Shown piece after piece: positions 35,555 through 45,122 of a DNA stretch of 64,000 bases. Under the pieces are notes generated by a model. It was given only the letters and a program-made list of their open reading frames with translations. It was not told the DNA's origin and did not search any database. Numbering within the stretch: the stretch's first letter is position 1; each line of letters starts with the position of its first letter. Source of the DNA: Paenibacillus sp. SYP-B4298. Lineage in GTDB: Bacteria; Bacillota; Bacilli; Paenibacillales; Paenibacillaceae. The stretch covers positions 4,134,501 through 4,198,500 of the forward strand of contig NZ_CP115484.1 in assembly GCF_027627475.1 (NCBI RefSeq). Direction: 5' to 3'. Position numbers and translations under genes: made by a program.

Positions 35555-36523
35555 ATGAACAGTCTCACCAAGCGCTGGCTCACCCCCGAAGAGCTCTCCT
35601 CGATCGTAACCAAGGCATTCGGCAGCCTCTCTCTGCTCACGTATGATGAGCTGAAGGAAGGGTTCTACAGCTCGGCGTATGCCCTGTCGCTAAGTGACGG
35701 CAGACGTGTCGTATTGAAGGTGGCTCCTCCAGACAACGTGACGCGGATGAGGCATGAGAAGGACATTATGCGTGTCGAGGTTGAGGTCATGCGCATGCTG
35801 AAGCAGCAGACGGATCTCCCCTTCCCCGGCATCTATCTGTATGATCGCAGCCTGGACATCATCGATAGTGACTACTTCCTGATGGAGCATCTGAATGGCC
35901 AGCCATATCACAAGCTCAAGGACCAGTTCACCGAAGAACAGCAAGCCGCGATCGAGCATCAGCTCGGGACGCTGAACCGCCGTATCAATGCCCTGAAGGG
36001 CCCGGCCTTCGGCAGCATCATCTTCCCGGAGAAGCAGAGCACAAGCTGGCATAGCGCATTTATGATGATGGCGGAGGATGCCTTGCAAGATTGCGCGGAT
36101 GCTGCTGTCGAACTTCCGGCGCCTATTGAGACGCTGCGGCAATATTTTGTCGATGGCAGGGAAGCGATGGCGGAGGTGCAGACACCTTCTCTGGTGCACT
36201 GGGATCTGTGGAATGGCAATGTGTTTGTCGATGAGCAGACAGGCAGCATCAGCGGACTCATCGATTGTGAGCGCGCCTTCTGGGGAGACCCTCTGATGGA
36301 ATACTACTTCCGTCCATTCGAGAGCTCTCCCGCTTTCCTGCAGGGCTATGGCCTCCATCCACAGACAACTGCCGAGCGGGAGCGCATGCTGCGATATGAT
36401 CTGTATCTTTATCTGATCCTGCATGTGGAAGGCGTGTTCCGCGGCTATAATAATCCTGAGCATCAGCAGCGGGCGCTGGAGAATCTGCAGCAGTTCTGGG
36501 GTCAAATCTCGCAGCAGACCTGA
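35555..36523 (+). CDS. aminoglycoside phosphotransferase (APH)-fold kinase
   Basis: A 322-residue APH-family protein starting at the ATG after CGGAGG. Kinase landmarks: RRVVLKVAPP (ATP Lys), YFLMEHLNGQPYHKL hinge, catalytic loop VHWDLWNGNVFVD and metal motif LIDCERAFWGDPLMEY. Members phosphorylate antibiotics, choline, homoserine or sugars; the place directly behind a beta-galactosidase favours a small metabolite, perhaps a sugar, over an antibiotic, but this is inference. Confidence 0.9.
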   Translation: MNSLTKRWLTPEELSSIVTKAFGSLSLLTYDELKEGFYSSAYALSLSDGRRVVLKVAPPDNVTRMRHEKDIMRVEVEVMRMLKQQTDLPFPGIYLYDRSLDIIDSDYFLMEHLNGQPYHKLKDQFTEEQQAAIEHQLGTLNRRINALKGPAFGSIIFPEKQSTSWHSAFMMMAEDALQDCADAAVELPAPIETLRQYFVDGREAMAEVQTPSLVHWDLWNGNVFVDEQTGSISGLIDCERAFWGDPLMEYYFRPFESSPAFLQGYGLHPQTTAERERMLRYDLYLYLILHVEGVFRGYNNPEHQQRALENLQQFWGQISQQT

Positions 36524-37452
36524 CAGATCGACTCCGCGATCTCGCTGCCTCACTGTCTATGCCAAGCCGTGCGCTCCCTGCTGCTCACGGCCACGCCGTC
36601 CGCTTCAGCTCTGGGCATGTATGATGCCCAGGGCTATTGGCGTTCCCGGCCTCTGGCTTCTCTTAGCAGGCTGACAGCCTTCTTATCGCCGGTCATTATG
36701 CACCGACCTCCAGCATCAGGCTCATGAGAGATCATGTCGAATGCTCCGGGAGAGAGTTTGTCGAATAGCAGACATGAAATTGATGCAGCAATCTGACAAA
36801 ATTCGCACCCGTAGTGAGGGAGAGCATGTCGAATAGCGATAGAAACGTTGGAGAGCGAAAATGGCGATTGGAGCACAGAATGTGGACGGGGAGCGAAAAT
36901 GGGCAATTGGAGCACAGGTTGCGGATGGAGAGCGAAGTTGGGCAATTGGAGCACAGGTTGCGGATGGAGAGCGAAGTTGGGCAATTGGAGCACAGGTCGC
37001 GAATGGGGAGTGAAATGGCGATTGGAGCGCTGGATGCGGATGGAGAGCGAAGATGGGCAATTGGAGCACAGGTTGCGGATGGAGAGCGAAGTTGGGCAAT
37101 TGGAGCACAGGTTGCGGATGGAGAGCGAAGTTGGGCAATTGGAGCACAGGTTGCGGATGGAGAGCGAAGTTGGGCAATTGGAGCACAGGTTGCGGATGGA
37201 GAGCGAAAATGGGCAATTGGAGCGCTGGATGAGCGGGGATGCTTGTCATGGAGCAGATAAGGGGGCCGGGATACATAAGAGGGTGCGCGTTCAACTGGCG
37301 CTGCCAGTTACGGTGCCATGCTCAGCCAGCGTATCCTTTATGCCCGTGTATTCGTTGTATACTATAGAGACCGATGAATACGGGTGCCGCAATCGTTCGG
37401 CTGGCCATAGCCAGATCGCTCGCAGCGCAGCCTCAGGGCGGAGGAATCGTGG
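36524..37452. other. 929-base gap dominated by a tandem repeat
   Basis: After the kinase gene there is a short hairpin (CTGGGCAT/ATGCCCAG, 36611-36631) without T-tract, then scattered copies of TGTCGAAT (about 36733-36840), then ten ~39-bp repeat units (36853-37238). I see no gene with a ribosome-binding site. The sigma-factor gene follows. Confidence 0.5.
36853..37238. repeat. ten-unit ~39-bp tandem repeat (minisatellite-like)
   Basis: Units start at 36853, 36891, 36930, 36969, 37008, 37045, 37084, 37123, 37162 and 37201 (the last partial). Most are 39 bp and begin GAGCGAAGTTGGGCAATTGG; units 3, 7, 8 and 9 appear identical. Unit 1 is 38 bp and unit 5 is 37 bp, with diverged ends (GCGCTGGATG). 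Because 39 is a multiple of three, long frames stay open on both strands, giving 13-residue repeats such as AIGAQVADGERSW. Ribosome-binding sites are lacking, so I treat it as non-coding. Confidence 0.85.
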
Positions 37453-38193
37453 ATGACAATAACCCCATATAAGTGTGACCTAGCATGGAACACAATAGAG
37501 CCATTGCGTTCTGCCGTACTGTATAAGGAATTGCTGAGCTATTGCCGAAGATTAACAAGGTCCAAGGAGGAAGCCGAAGACCTGGCTCATGATGCCTGGG
37601 TACGGGCGCTGAGGCGGCCTGAGGGTGGGGAGAACCATCCTCAACCGATGGCCTATCTCAAGCGGATTGCCAAAAACCGCTGGACTGACCTTGTTCGCCG
37701 TCAGTGTCATTATGAGCAGAACGTCGCGCCGTTAATGATGTCCGGCTTCATTCCCACATCGCAGGAGCCAACAGATGCTCCCCACAGCGTGGAGACGGCC
37801 GTGAGGCTGCTGGTGAGGAAGCTATCTCCTGTACAGCGTACCATATTTTTGCTGCGTGATTGCATAGGACTGACAGCCCCGGAGACTGCCGCGTTGCTAA
37901 GCATGACAGAGGGCGCAGTCAAGGCAGCGCTGCACCGCGCCCGAGGCGCACTTGCCAAGAGCAGGCTGGTGGCGGAGGAAACTCCTTGGGAGGAGAGCAA
38001 TGTCACTGAGCATCATGAAGAGGCAATGCTCGTACTCGCTTATTGCCGGGCACTGCAGGTTGAGGACGTATCGCTCATTGCCAGGCTGATGAACCATCCG
38101 CAGCCGGATATGCCGGTGCTGCTCGGCCAGGCTGCGATTTACGCCCACAGAGGCCGCAGATCAGTTGTACCGCAGTCCAGACTGGCGGCATAA
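37453..38193 (+). CDS. ECF-like sigma-70 family RNA polymerase sigma factor
   Basis: A 246-residue sigma factor. Region 2 is LLSYCRRLTRSKEEAEDLAHDAWVRAL with YLKRIAKNRWTDLVRR; region 4 is VETAVRLLVRKLSPVQRTIFLLRDCIGLTAPETAALLSMTEGAVKAALHRARGAL. A C-terminal extension of ~70 residues follows, reminiscent of ECF groups with built-in regulatory tails. GGAGG lies eight bases before the ATG. No anti-sigma gene is adjacent. The repeat array lies just upstream, so its promoter must be within ~210 bases of non-repeat sequence. Confidence 0.88.
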   Translation: MTITPYKCDLAWNTIEPLRSAVLYKELLSYCRRLTRSKEEAEDLAHDAWVRALRRPEGGENHPQPMAYLKRIAKNRWTDLVRRQCHYEQNVAPLMMSGFIPTSQEPTDAPHSVETAVRLLVRKLSPVQRTIFLLRDCIGLTAPETAALLSMTEGAVKAALHRARGALAKSRLVAEETPWEESNVTEHHEEAMLVLAYCRALQVEDVSLIARLMNHPQPDMPVLLGQAAIYAHRGRRSVVPQSRLAA

Positions 38194-38274
38194 CCGCGGC
38201 TAGCTGGAGCTTGCGAACCTATCGTACATTGGTTCTCTGACCATATTCTGCAACTGTCTAGGAGGAGAAGCCTC

Positions 38275-38862
38275 ATGAATCTGATGCCCTACGTTGTCGA
38301 GCAAAGCAGCAAAGGCGAACGAAGCTATGATATTTATTCCCGGCTGCTGAAGGACCGAATCATTATGGTAAGCGGGCAGATACAGGATGAGATGGCTAAT
38401 TCCATCGTGGCTCAGCTACTGTTTCTCGCTGCTGATGATCCCAAGAGAGATGTTCAGATGTACATTAATTGCCCCGGCGGCTCGGTGACAGCGGGATTTG
38501 CCATCTACGATACGATGCAGCATATACAGCCGGATGTATCTACGATCTGTACAGGACTGGCCGCCAGCTTCGGCGCGTTCCTGCTCGCTGGCGGAACCAA
38601 AGGCAAGCGCTGCGCACTGCCTAACAGTGAAATTATGATCCACCAGCCACTAGGCGGTGCCCAAGGTCAGGCTGCCGATATTATGATTCATGCCGACTGG
38701 ATCTTGAAGACGCGCGAGAAGATCAATCTTATTCTGTCTGAGCGTACCGGCCAGCCTGTTCAGAAGGTAGAGCGCGATTCCGACCGCGATTACTTCATGA
38801 ATGCCCAGGCCGCACTAGACTATGGGCTCATCGACACCATTATTCAGCGAGCCAAGCCATAG
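38275..38862 (+). CDS. clpP: ATP-dependent Clp protease proteolytic subunit (ClpP)
   Basis: A 195-residue serine protease subunit of full ClpP length. The catalytic triad is intact: S98 (GLAASFGAF), H123 (IHQPLGG) and D172 (DRDYFM). The oxyanion region reads NCPGGSV. It assembles into tetradecamers that degrade proteins fed by ClpC/ClpX ATPases. The gene stands alone and carries substitutions unusual for the main housekeeping copy (SFGAF instead of SMGAF), so it may be a second clpP paralogue. AGGAGG precedes the ATG and a terminator follows. Confidence 0.96.
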   Translation: MNLMPYVVEQSSKGERSYDIYSRLLKDRIIMVSGQIQDEMANSIVAQLLFLAADDPKRDVQMYINCPGGSVTAGFAIYDTMQHIQPDVSTICTGLAASFGAFLLAGGTKGKRCALPNSEIMIHQPLGGAQGQAADIMIHADWILKTREKINLILSERTGQPVQKVERDSDRDYFMNAQAALDYGLIDTIIQRAKP

Positions 38863-39162
38863 CACCACAGGCTGAAGCCACCGATAAAGCTGCAACCTCC
38901 TATAAACTCCAGCATGGAGCAGAGGCCCCTAACAGGCGTCTGCTCTTGCCTTTCCCCTTCCTCCGTCTTATTCCTTGAGTCTCAAGCCAACCATTCATAT
39001 TCCAGACGCACTGCACATATATACTTGTGGTAACGGCTGCAGGGTTAACTGTTAGCTCGGCTTTGCTGCAAGTAATGTTTAATTGGAGAGTGTTTAGGTG
39101 AAGGTGTTAGTGGAAGGCTGGTACTCAGCCCAAAAATTGTGCGCAAAAGGAGACAAAATCGC
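38863..39162. other. 300-base intergenic region after clpP
   Basis: It contains the clpP terminator and, further right, a T/A-rich stretch around 39070-39110 that could hold the promoter of the next gene. No gene is seen. Confidence 0.4.
38917..38952 (+). terminator. intrinsic terminator of clpP
   Basis: GAGCAGAGGCC pairs with GGCGTCTGCTC (one mismatch) around a short loop, followed by TTGCCTTT. About 55 bases after the stop. Confidence 0.6.
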
Positions 39163-39939
39163 ATGAACAATAACCCCTATCGCTATGCGAATGCCTTGGT
39201 GTTCGCTGCTGTGATCGCCGTCAATGCGCTCGCACAGCTACTCCCGATTAATGGGCTGACAACTGGCGAGCTGTCTGCACGCTACCCCGTGATGATTACT
39301 CCCGCTGGCTATGTCTTCTCGATCTGGAGTCTGATCTATCTGCTGCTGGCAGCCTTCATCGTGTACCAGTGGCGCAAGCCAACCCGCAGCCGCGACACTG
39401 TTGAGCTAATCGGACCATGGTTCATCCTAAACGGGATGTTGAACATCGCCTGGATATTCGCGTGGCATTATGAATATGTGACGGCATCGGTAACCATCAT
39501 GCTCGCCCTGCTGCTTAGCCTTATCGCTATCTACACCCGAATTCGCCGCTCCACCCAGCCCCCCACAACCGGAGAGAAGCTATGTGTCTATCTGCCCTTC
39601 TCCATCTATATGGGCTGGATCAGCGTCGCCACCATCGTCAACATCACGGTATGGCTATATGATAAAGGCTGGGATGGCTTCGGCCTATCCGGTGAAGCCT
39701 GGACTGTCATCCTCCTGATCATCGGTACGCTGCTGGCCATCGTGATCGGCTTTACCTTCCATGATCCGGCATTTATGCTCGTGTTCACCTGGGCATTTGT
39801 CGGGATTGCCGTGAAGCAGCAGGAGGGACCGCCTGTTGTGTACTGGGCGGCACTGATCGCTGCGGCCGCCATCCTCCTGCTCGCACTGCTGCTTCTGCTG
39901 ACACGTCGCCCCTTCGCAACAGCTTCGCGCCAGGCATAG
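39163..39939 (+). CDS. TspO/MBR-like multi-helix membrane protein
   Basis: A 258-residue integral membrane protein with about seven helices, from an ATG ten bases after AAGGAG. The stretch TPAGYVFSIWSLIYLLLAAFIVYQWRK and WFILNGMLNIAWIFAWHYEYV resemble the tryptophan-rich TspO fold, as does MGWISVATIVNITVWLYDKGW. It is longer than classical TspO (~160 residues), with extra C-terminal helices, like the larger Gram-positive relatives. TspO proteins bind porphyrins and act in stress; the role here is not defined. Confidence 0.75.
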   Translation: MNNNPYRYANALVFAAVIAVNALAQLLPINGLTTGELSARYPVMITPAGYVFSIWSLIYLLLAAFIVYQWRKPTRSRDTVELIGPWFILNGMLNIAWIFAWHYEYVTASVTIMLALLLSLIAIYTRIRRSTQPPTTGEKLCVYLPFSIYMGWISVATIVNITVWLYDKGWDGFGLSGEAWTVILLIIGTLLAIVIGFTFHDPAFMLVFTWAFVGIAVKQQEGPPVVYWAALIAAAAILLLALLLLLTRRPFATASRQA

Positions 39940-39980
39940 ATAGATGGGCCGAATAAGCAGCTTGCAGAGCACCTAATAAA

Positions 39981-40025
39981 AAGCCGTCCGACACAGGCGA
40001 ATGAACCACCTGTGCCGGACGGCTT
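39981..40025 (-). terminator. intrinsic terminator, chiefly for the minus-strand chemoreceptor
   Basis: AGCCGTCCG-A-CACAGG pairs with CCTGTG-C-CGGACGGCT, a long stem. The minus strand continues TTTTTATT, while the plus strand has only TTCCTC. It may act on both convergent genes. Confidence 0.8.
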
Positions 40026-40102
40026 CCTCAGTCTCCGACCGTTCTTGCCGATATGCTATAACCAGCCCGGCCTTCAGCCTAAGGCAACGGCATAGCAACG
40101 GG

Positions 40103-42223
40103 TCAGCCCTTTCCCTTCAGCACGAATCGTCCCAGATCGTCCTGAAGCTGCTGAGCTATCATGCCTAGTCCCTGCGCCGAATTCTGAATCTCCTCCATGG
40201 AGGCCAACTGCTGCTCAGCAGCGGCTGCCATCGACTCGGATTCGGACGACGTGCGCGTCGATATATCGGCGACTTCGCCGATCGCGCTGGTCACTTCCTC
40301 CATCCCCGCAGAGATCTGCTCCGAGGCCGCCGAAACCTCCTGAATCTGATCATTCACCTGACGTACAGCCTCGATCATCACACCCAGCGTCTCCGAAGCC
40401 CGACTAATGGCTTGCAGCCCCTGCTCCGTCTCCGAATTCATCTGCTGCATCGACTGTACCGTCTCCTGCACCATAGATCGAATGTCCTCTATCAGCTCGG
40501 AGATTGTCTGCACCGAATGTCTGGTCTGATCCGCCAGCTTGCCGACCTCCTGAGCGACAACTGCAAAGCCGCGGCCATGCTCGCCCGCACGGGCTGCTTC
40601 AATATTGGCATTCAAGGCTAACAGCCGCGTCTGGCGTGCAATGTCCATAATGGCCGTTACGATCTGCCCGATCCTGGTCGAATTCTCGTCCAGCCTTGTA
40701 ACAATCTCCTCGGATTGAACGGCCGAGGCTTTAATTGTATTCATCTGGCCGACTACACCTTCCAGCTCACTCTCTCCCTCCCTCGCGCTCTGGGAGGCTT
40801 TGACAGCCATCTCGGCTGCCTCAGATACCGCCTCGGCGATCCGGTTAATGCCGCCCGCCATCTCGTTCATCACCGTAGCGGTCTCTCTGGCTGCCTGGCT
40901 CTGCACCTCCGTGCCCTCCGAGACGCCCTGGATGGAGCCGGAGACCTGCTGCATCGCCATCGTCGATTCCTCCGACACGGCTGTCAGTTCCTGAGCCGAG
41001 GCCGCCACCTGCTCAGCCACCTCCTGGTTCCGCCTCAGCAGGTCATTCAATGAATCCCCCATCACGGTGAAGGAGTCGCCCACCTGCTTCAGCTCATCTC
41101 GGGTGCTCAGCACAAGCGTCCGCGAGAAATCACCGTTCGCCATAGCTTGCGCTTGCTCCTGCAACTGCTTGACCGTCAGTTTAACATTACGGTAGAACGC
41201 CACATAGAACAGAGCGACCAGCAGCAGACAGAATAGTGTAATGCCGACCAGTGTATTGCGGTAGCTCACAAGCACGATCTCACGTTCGCCCAGCATATGA
41301 TCCAGTTGATTGGGGAGCAGCAAGGAGAACTCGGTTAGCTGTCCAATGAAGGTCGCGGTCTCTTCATAATAGACAGCCGAGGATGACTTGATCTCGGACG
41401 TGTACAGGATCGCCTCATTCACCTTGTTCGTCAGACTAGCAATGACACTGGAGCTCTTGTCGCCTGTCCCCTTCAGCACATCCGTTAGCTCCGGGTTGTA
41501 CGTATATGCATTAGATAACGAACGCTGCATGGCCTGATCGGCTGCAATCAGATTTTCCCTGGCTACGCTTAGCTCCACCCGCTCCGTATCCGTCAGCCGC
41601 TTATTAGTCAGCACATCATGACCCGTAGCTTGGAGGGTGTTCGATGCTTTTATAATATCCGGAAATTCTTGAGTGAGAACAAAGACCATATAAATCGAAT
41701 CAATCTGCGTATCCAGTGACAAGCCTGATTGATCAGCGACAAGGAGCATGTATTGCAGCAGGTCATCAAGCAGCGTCTCGTAGCGGGTGCGGCTCTGGTC
41801 GGCAGACAGACTGTCGCGACTGCTCGTGATCGACTGCCAGGATAGAACGATCGACTTCCACGAATCATCCATCCCTTCCAACGCCTTCTGCTGCTGCAGC
41901 GCAGTGATCGCAGTGATTGACGCATCAATATCCTTCGTGAGGCTCTCCTGCTTCTCTCGCAAGCTCTCATTGCCCGCCAGCAACTGCTGAGAAACCCCTT
42001 GAAGCTTCTGGACATCCAGGATCAGCGGTACAGTCTCCTTCAGATACTCGGTTCCAACATGCTCTCGTTCAGAAACCTGAATCCGGTTATTGACATCCAT
42101 CAGCCAGATGGTAAACAGGAATACAAGCGGAATACAAAACAGCACGCTCACCAGAATAAACTTCTGGGCATAACGAAGGCGGGAAATCACTGCTGTGAAT
42201 GGGGCTAATAGTTTGGTACCCAT
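40103..42223 (-). CDS. methyl-accepting chemotaxis protein
   Basis: A 706-residue chemoreceptor. Helix one ([21 protein letters not shown]), a mostly helical extracellular sensor of ~280 residues, helix two near residue 330 ([21 protein letters not shown]), HAMP ([17 protein letters not shown]) and a cytoplasmic signalling coiled coil. The hairpin tip reads [44 protein letters not shown], the CheA/CheW contact. Methylation helices flank it. The ligand is unknown; the helical sensor looks four-helix-bundle-like. Confidence 0.96.
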   Translation of the reverse strand: MGTKLLAPFTAVISRLRYAQKFILVSVLFCIPLVFLFTIWLMDVNNRIQVSEREHVGTEYLKETVPLILDVQKLQGVSQQLLAGNESLREKQESLTKDIDASITAITALQQQKALEGMDDSWKSIVLSWQSITSSRDSLSADQSRTRYETLLDDLLQYMLLVADQSGLSLDTQIDSIYMVFVLTQEFPDIIKASNTLQATGHDVLTNKRLTDTERVELSVARENLIAADQAMQRSLSNAYTYNPELTDVLKGTGDKSSSVIASLTNKVNEAILYTSEIKSSSAVYYEETATFIGQLTEFSLLLPNQLDHMLGEREIVLVSYRNTLVGITLFCLLLVALFYVAFYRNVKLTVKQLQEQAQAMANGDFSRTLVLSTRDELKQVGDSFTVMGDSLNDLLRRNQEVAEQVAASAQELTAVSEESTMAMQQVSGSIQGVSEGTEVQSQAARETATVMNEMAGGINRIAEAVSEAAEMAVKASQSAREGESELEGVVGQMNTIKASAVQSEEIVTRLDENSTRIGQIVTAIMDIARQTRLLALNANIEAARAGEHGRGFAVVAQEVGKLADQTRHSVQTISELIEDIRSMVQETVQSMQQMNSETEQGLQAISRASETLGVMIEAVRQVNDQIQEVSAASEQISAGMEEVTSAIGEVADISTRTSSESESMAAAAEQQLASMEEIQNSAQGLGMIAQQLQDDLGRFVLKGKG

Positions 42224-42396
42224 GCCTATACATCATCCTATCTGCATTTCAGAATTGAACAGCTTCTCTATGCCGGCCCTGCCTATAACCTCGCCCTCCC
42301 TCCGGCCGTTTCTCATCTGTTTTTTATACTATAACTATCGGTATATCACCCTATATTTTTTAGGGCAAATACTCGGCTTCCCCCGTAAATTCAAGG

Positions 42397-42437
42397 AAAA
42401 GGCGTACTCCGGGAATGTTAACCGGAATACGCCTTTT
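42397..42437 (-). terminator. intrinsic terminator after the lipoprotein gene
   Basis: AAGGCGTACTCCGG pairs with CCGGAATACGCCTT (one mismatch). Both strands continue in T-rich sequence (minus TTTTCCTT, plus TTTTTCTT). It ends transcription from the minus-strand lipoprotein gene before the chemoreceptor. Confidence 0.8.
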
Positions 42438-42457
42438 TCTTATTTTCCAATAATCGA

Positions 42458-43141
42458 TTAAATTTCCTTGAATGTGTCGATGGACTCCAGATAGGTTGCA
42501 CGTTTCTCATCCATGCGGTTTTGCAGCGTCCAGAACAAGACCTGATTGAAGCTATTGCTTGTTTCAACGAGAGTGATCACATAGGCAATTTTGATCTTCT
42601 CAATCTCGCCCTGCAATTCGAACTGTATCCCCTGTCGGCCATTCACAGTAACCTCCTTCGGCTCCCCGAATGTCCCGTTCTGAATCGTCCCCTTCATATT
42701 CTCTGTCACTCGCTCATAGTATTCCTTCAACGTAAAATCTCCGGAGAAGGTATCCTTCGGCTCAGACACTACCATCGCATAGTCCTCGCTCTCCAGCTTC
42801 CCCGCCTGGATGGTCGCAACCGGACTTAGCTGTAGCTCTGCCCACTCCTTAGGTACCGAAAGGCTCAGGCTCCCCTCCTCATTAACGAGGGTGTGCCAGT
42901 CTCCCTGTGCAGGCTGCTCTGTCTTCGCTTCTTCTTCCGCAGGCTTCTCTTCCTTCTCCTCCTGCTTCGGGGACACTGTATTCGATTCGGTATTCTGTTG
43001 CTCAGCCTGACCGGTCTTTGACCCGTTATTTGCCGCAGCGCCCTGGGTGTCCTCTGCCTTGCCGCTGCAGCCTGCAATCAACAGCATCGCCGCCATAATC
43101 ACTGCCAATGTTCTCAATAGGTTTGGTTTGGTTTTGTTCAC
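42458..43141 (-). CDS. lipoprotein with PsbP/DcrB-like domain
   Basis: A 227-residue lipoprotein. I chose the GTG at 43141, after GAGAGGAC, because it gives a standard signal (VNKTKPNLLRTLAVIMAAML) and lipobox IAGC. A charged Glu/Lys/Gln linker of ~50 residues follows. The folded part (LVNEEGSLSLSVPKEWAELQLS; GFTLKEYYERV-like segment; VTVNGRQGIQFELQGEIEKIKIAYVITLVET) resembles the PsbP/DcrB-like domains of secreted Firmicute proteins. Function unknown. Transcribed alone. Confidence 0.8.
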   Translation of the reverse strand: MNKTKPNLLRTLAVIMAAMLLIAGCSGKAEDTQGAAANNGSKTGQAEQQNTESNTVSPKQEEKEEKPAEEEAKTEQPAQGDWHTLVNEEGSLSLSVPKEWAELQLSPVATIQAGKLESEDYAMVVSEPKDTFSGDFTLKEYYERVTENMKGTIQNGTFGEPKEVTVNGRQGIQFELQGEIEKIKIAYVITLVETSNSFNQVLFWTLQNRMDEKRATYLESIDTFKEI

Positions 43142-43621
43142 AGTCTTAGTCCTCTCTATCTCTAGCGTAATGTAATATAGCGGAGTGCCAAGGTTTCCAC
43201 GCCCGCTCCTCCTACTTTTAACCGAAATCAAGCAAATTTCAACACTTTTTATTGAAAACGGTATTCAGGCACTACGCCCTTCCTTTAAATTTGATTACAT
43301 GGCCCTACACTTATCCGTAAACACCTGTATTTCAAGCAGCCTGCCACACCACTGAGCTTGAGGCCCTATATCAGTTCATCCCCAGAGCGCAGTTCCATAA
43401 AAAAACAAACACGCCCTATGCTGCATATCATGGTCTCCAAACCATATCTACAGCACATCGCGTGTTTGCGTTTCGGTATCCTGCTCGCCAAGCTCTCATC
43501 GGCTGCCGTACTCATGCCTCATGCTTGTAGCTTACATCCAGCAACAACCCTCATCAACGGGCTTTGCCCTGAACTAGCAGCAGTCAGCGCATATGAGCTT
43601 CCTGAGAGTCATGCTGCCGGC
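43142..43621. other. 480-base intergenic region
   Basis: It holds the upstream region of the lipoprotein gene and, at 43398-43469, the large terminator of the rtcB operon; the 150 bases between that terminator and the AAA+ stop are a long 3' untranslated stretch. No gene is supported. Confidence 0.5.
43398..43469 (-). terminator. large branched terminator of the rtcB-AAA operon
   Basis: On the minus strand CAAACACG pairs with CGTGTTTG at the base, GCTG with CAGC and ATGGT with ACCAT further up, forming one long interrupted stem, followed by TTTTTTT. Confidence 0.75.
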
Positions 43622-45118
43622 TCAGTAGAATCCGAGCCGCTGCTGATCCGACTTGAGCCAGGCTCCCTTGCGTCCCTTGTCCAGCTCTTCCTTCATTGCT
43701 TGCACGAGCTGATCCACCTGAACCGGCTCGCCCTCATGCCATTCCAGCGCCGCCGTCACATACAGCTCGCTAAGCTGGGCCAGGCTGAAGTCGCGAGTCA
43801 ACTGCGCCGCCTCGGCAAGCCCCTCCTCGCCTGCGAATTGTCCGAACCCGCGCTGACGCAGATACTGCTCCCGCAGCTCCTGATCCGGCAGCCCGATCTC
43901 ATACGCGCGATCGAAGCGGCCAGCACGGTTCATCAACCCCGGATCGATCTTCTCCGGGTAGTTGGTCGTGCCGATCAGAAAGATGCCCTCCTTCGAGGTG
44001 GCTCCATCCAGTGTGTTGAGGAAGTAGGAGCGCACCTCCTGCGGCATCGAGTCGATGTCCTCAATGACCAGCACCATCGGCGCCAGCCGCACCGCCGACT
44101 TGAACACTTCCTCCACGGACTCGCTGCTCGTATGCTCCGTAATCTGCCAATAAGCGACCGGTCCCGGCACGCTGCCTGCGATCGATTTGACGAGCGTCGT
44201 CTTGCCATTGCCCGGCTGCCCATAGAGCAGAATGCCCCGCTTGTACGGAATATCATACGTGCGGTAGAAGCTGCGATCCGCCGCAAAAAACTGATCCAGC
44301 GAACGGAAGATTTCCTTCTTCAGCTCACTCTTCAGGACGACCTCGTCCCGCCCTACTCCCCGCGTAATCGGCTCAAGGTCGGTCGAGATGCCATGCCGAG
44401 TGTCCGTGAACACCGTGACCTGGCGCATATTCTGCTCCCGCTGCCGTACCCGCACGTTGGCGAGGAAGTCCCGCAGCTTGTCGTCCGACACAGCGAACAC
44501 GTAGTCATCGCTGCCAATGCCATGCTCGCGGAAGACAGGGACGCGCGCCAGCGCTACCCCCCACTTCGGATAGACGAACACATTATTGTGGACAGCACGG
44601 TGGACGCTGTACTGCGGCTCAGTGCGATCGTCCTCGTACTCGAAGGTTTTTTCCTCCAGCATATCGAAGATGCGAGCCACATGCTCCACGCCGCTGTCTT
44701 GCCTGCGCACATCCTCCTCCAGCAGCTTCCAGTATTCCATATTGGGATCGCCGCTCGAATACAGCTCATATCGCACACCGCAATGCCGCAGCAGCGTCTG
44801 CGAGATCCCCTCAATCACCCGCGCCACCAGCTCATACCTGTCGATCCGATGAGCCTCTTGCTGCTCATAGCGGTAGATAACCGGCGCCGCTCCCGGCCGG
44901 TTCCCTCTCTCTACAGCCTCAGCATGCTTTCGCTCGCGCCGAGACTCTCCTAAGCGCTCCGGCTCCTGCACGGCAGTATGCTGTTCAAGCCCAGTGCGAG
45001 TTCTCCCCTCCTGCTCCAGCCCCTCGCCTTGCTCCGTCCCTACTGCTGCTGTCCTGACGATCTTCTGCTGAGCCTGCTCCATCGCTATCTTCACTTCGTT
45101 AACTGCCTTGTTCTCCAA
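43622..45118 (-). CDS. AAA+ ATPase co-transcribed with rtcB
   Basis: A 498-residue ATPase. The first ~230 residues are a family-specific domain. The AAA core follows: Walker A GQPGNGKTTLVKS, Walker B MVLVIEDIDSMP, sensor 1 FLIGTTNYPEKIDP and arginine finger region LMNRAGRFDRAYEIGLPD, closest to the BCS1/FtsH-like classical AAA group. The start is probably TTG at 45118, four bases past the rtcB stop, with AAGGAG inside the end of rtcB; an ATG twelve codons downstream is the alternative. Tight coupling suggests it remodels or assists RtcB or its RNA substrate, but I know of no experiment. Confidence 0.85.
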   Translation of the reverse strand: MENKAVNEVKIAMEQAQQKIVRTAAVGTEQGEGLEQEGRTRTGLEQHTAVQEPERLGESRRERKHAEAVERGNRPGAAPVIYRYEQQEAHRIDRYELVARVIEGISQTLLRHCGVRYELYSSGDPNMEYWKLLEEDVRRQDSGVEHVARIFDMLEEKTFEYEDDRTEPQYSVHRAVHNNVFVYPKWGVALARVPVFREHGIGSDDYVFAVSDDKLRDFLANVRVRQREQNMRQVTVFTDTRHGISTDLEPITRGVGRDEVVLKSELKKEIFRSLDQFFAADRSFYRTYDIPYKRGILLYGQPGNGKTTLVKSIAGSVPGPVAYWQITEHTSSESVEEVFKSAVRLAPMVLVIEDIDSMPQEVRSYFLNTLDGATSKEGIFLIGTTNYPEKIDPGLMNRAGRFDRAYEIGLPDQELREQYLRQRGFGQFAGEEGLAEAAQLTRDFSLAQLSELYVTAALEWHEGEPVQVDQLVQAMKEELDKGRKGAWLKSDQQRLGFY

Positions 45119-45122
45119 AATA

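Noticed and set aside
35555-36523. Antibiotic-resistance gene call for the APH-fold kinase
   Set aside because: Catalytic motifs show only the general APH fold; operon position behind a beta-galactosidase gives no support for drug resistance.
36722-37456. Three overlapping repeat-protein frames (plus two frames, minus one) in the tandem array
   Set aside because: All stay open because the unit is a multiple of three; none has a ribosome-binding site, and unit 5 and unit 1 shift frame lengths.
43358-44953. 531-codon plus-strand frame opposite the AAA+ ATPase gene
   Set aside because: Its translation is a Leu/Arg/His-rich shadow of the real minus-strand ATPase with Walker motifs; no ribosome-binding site.
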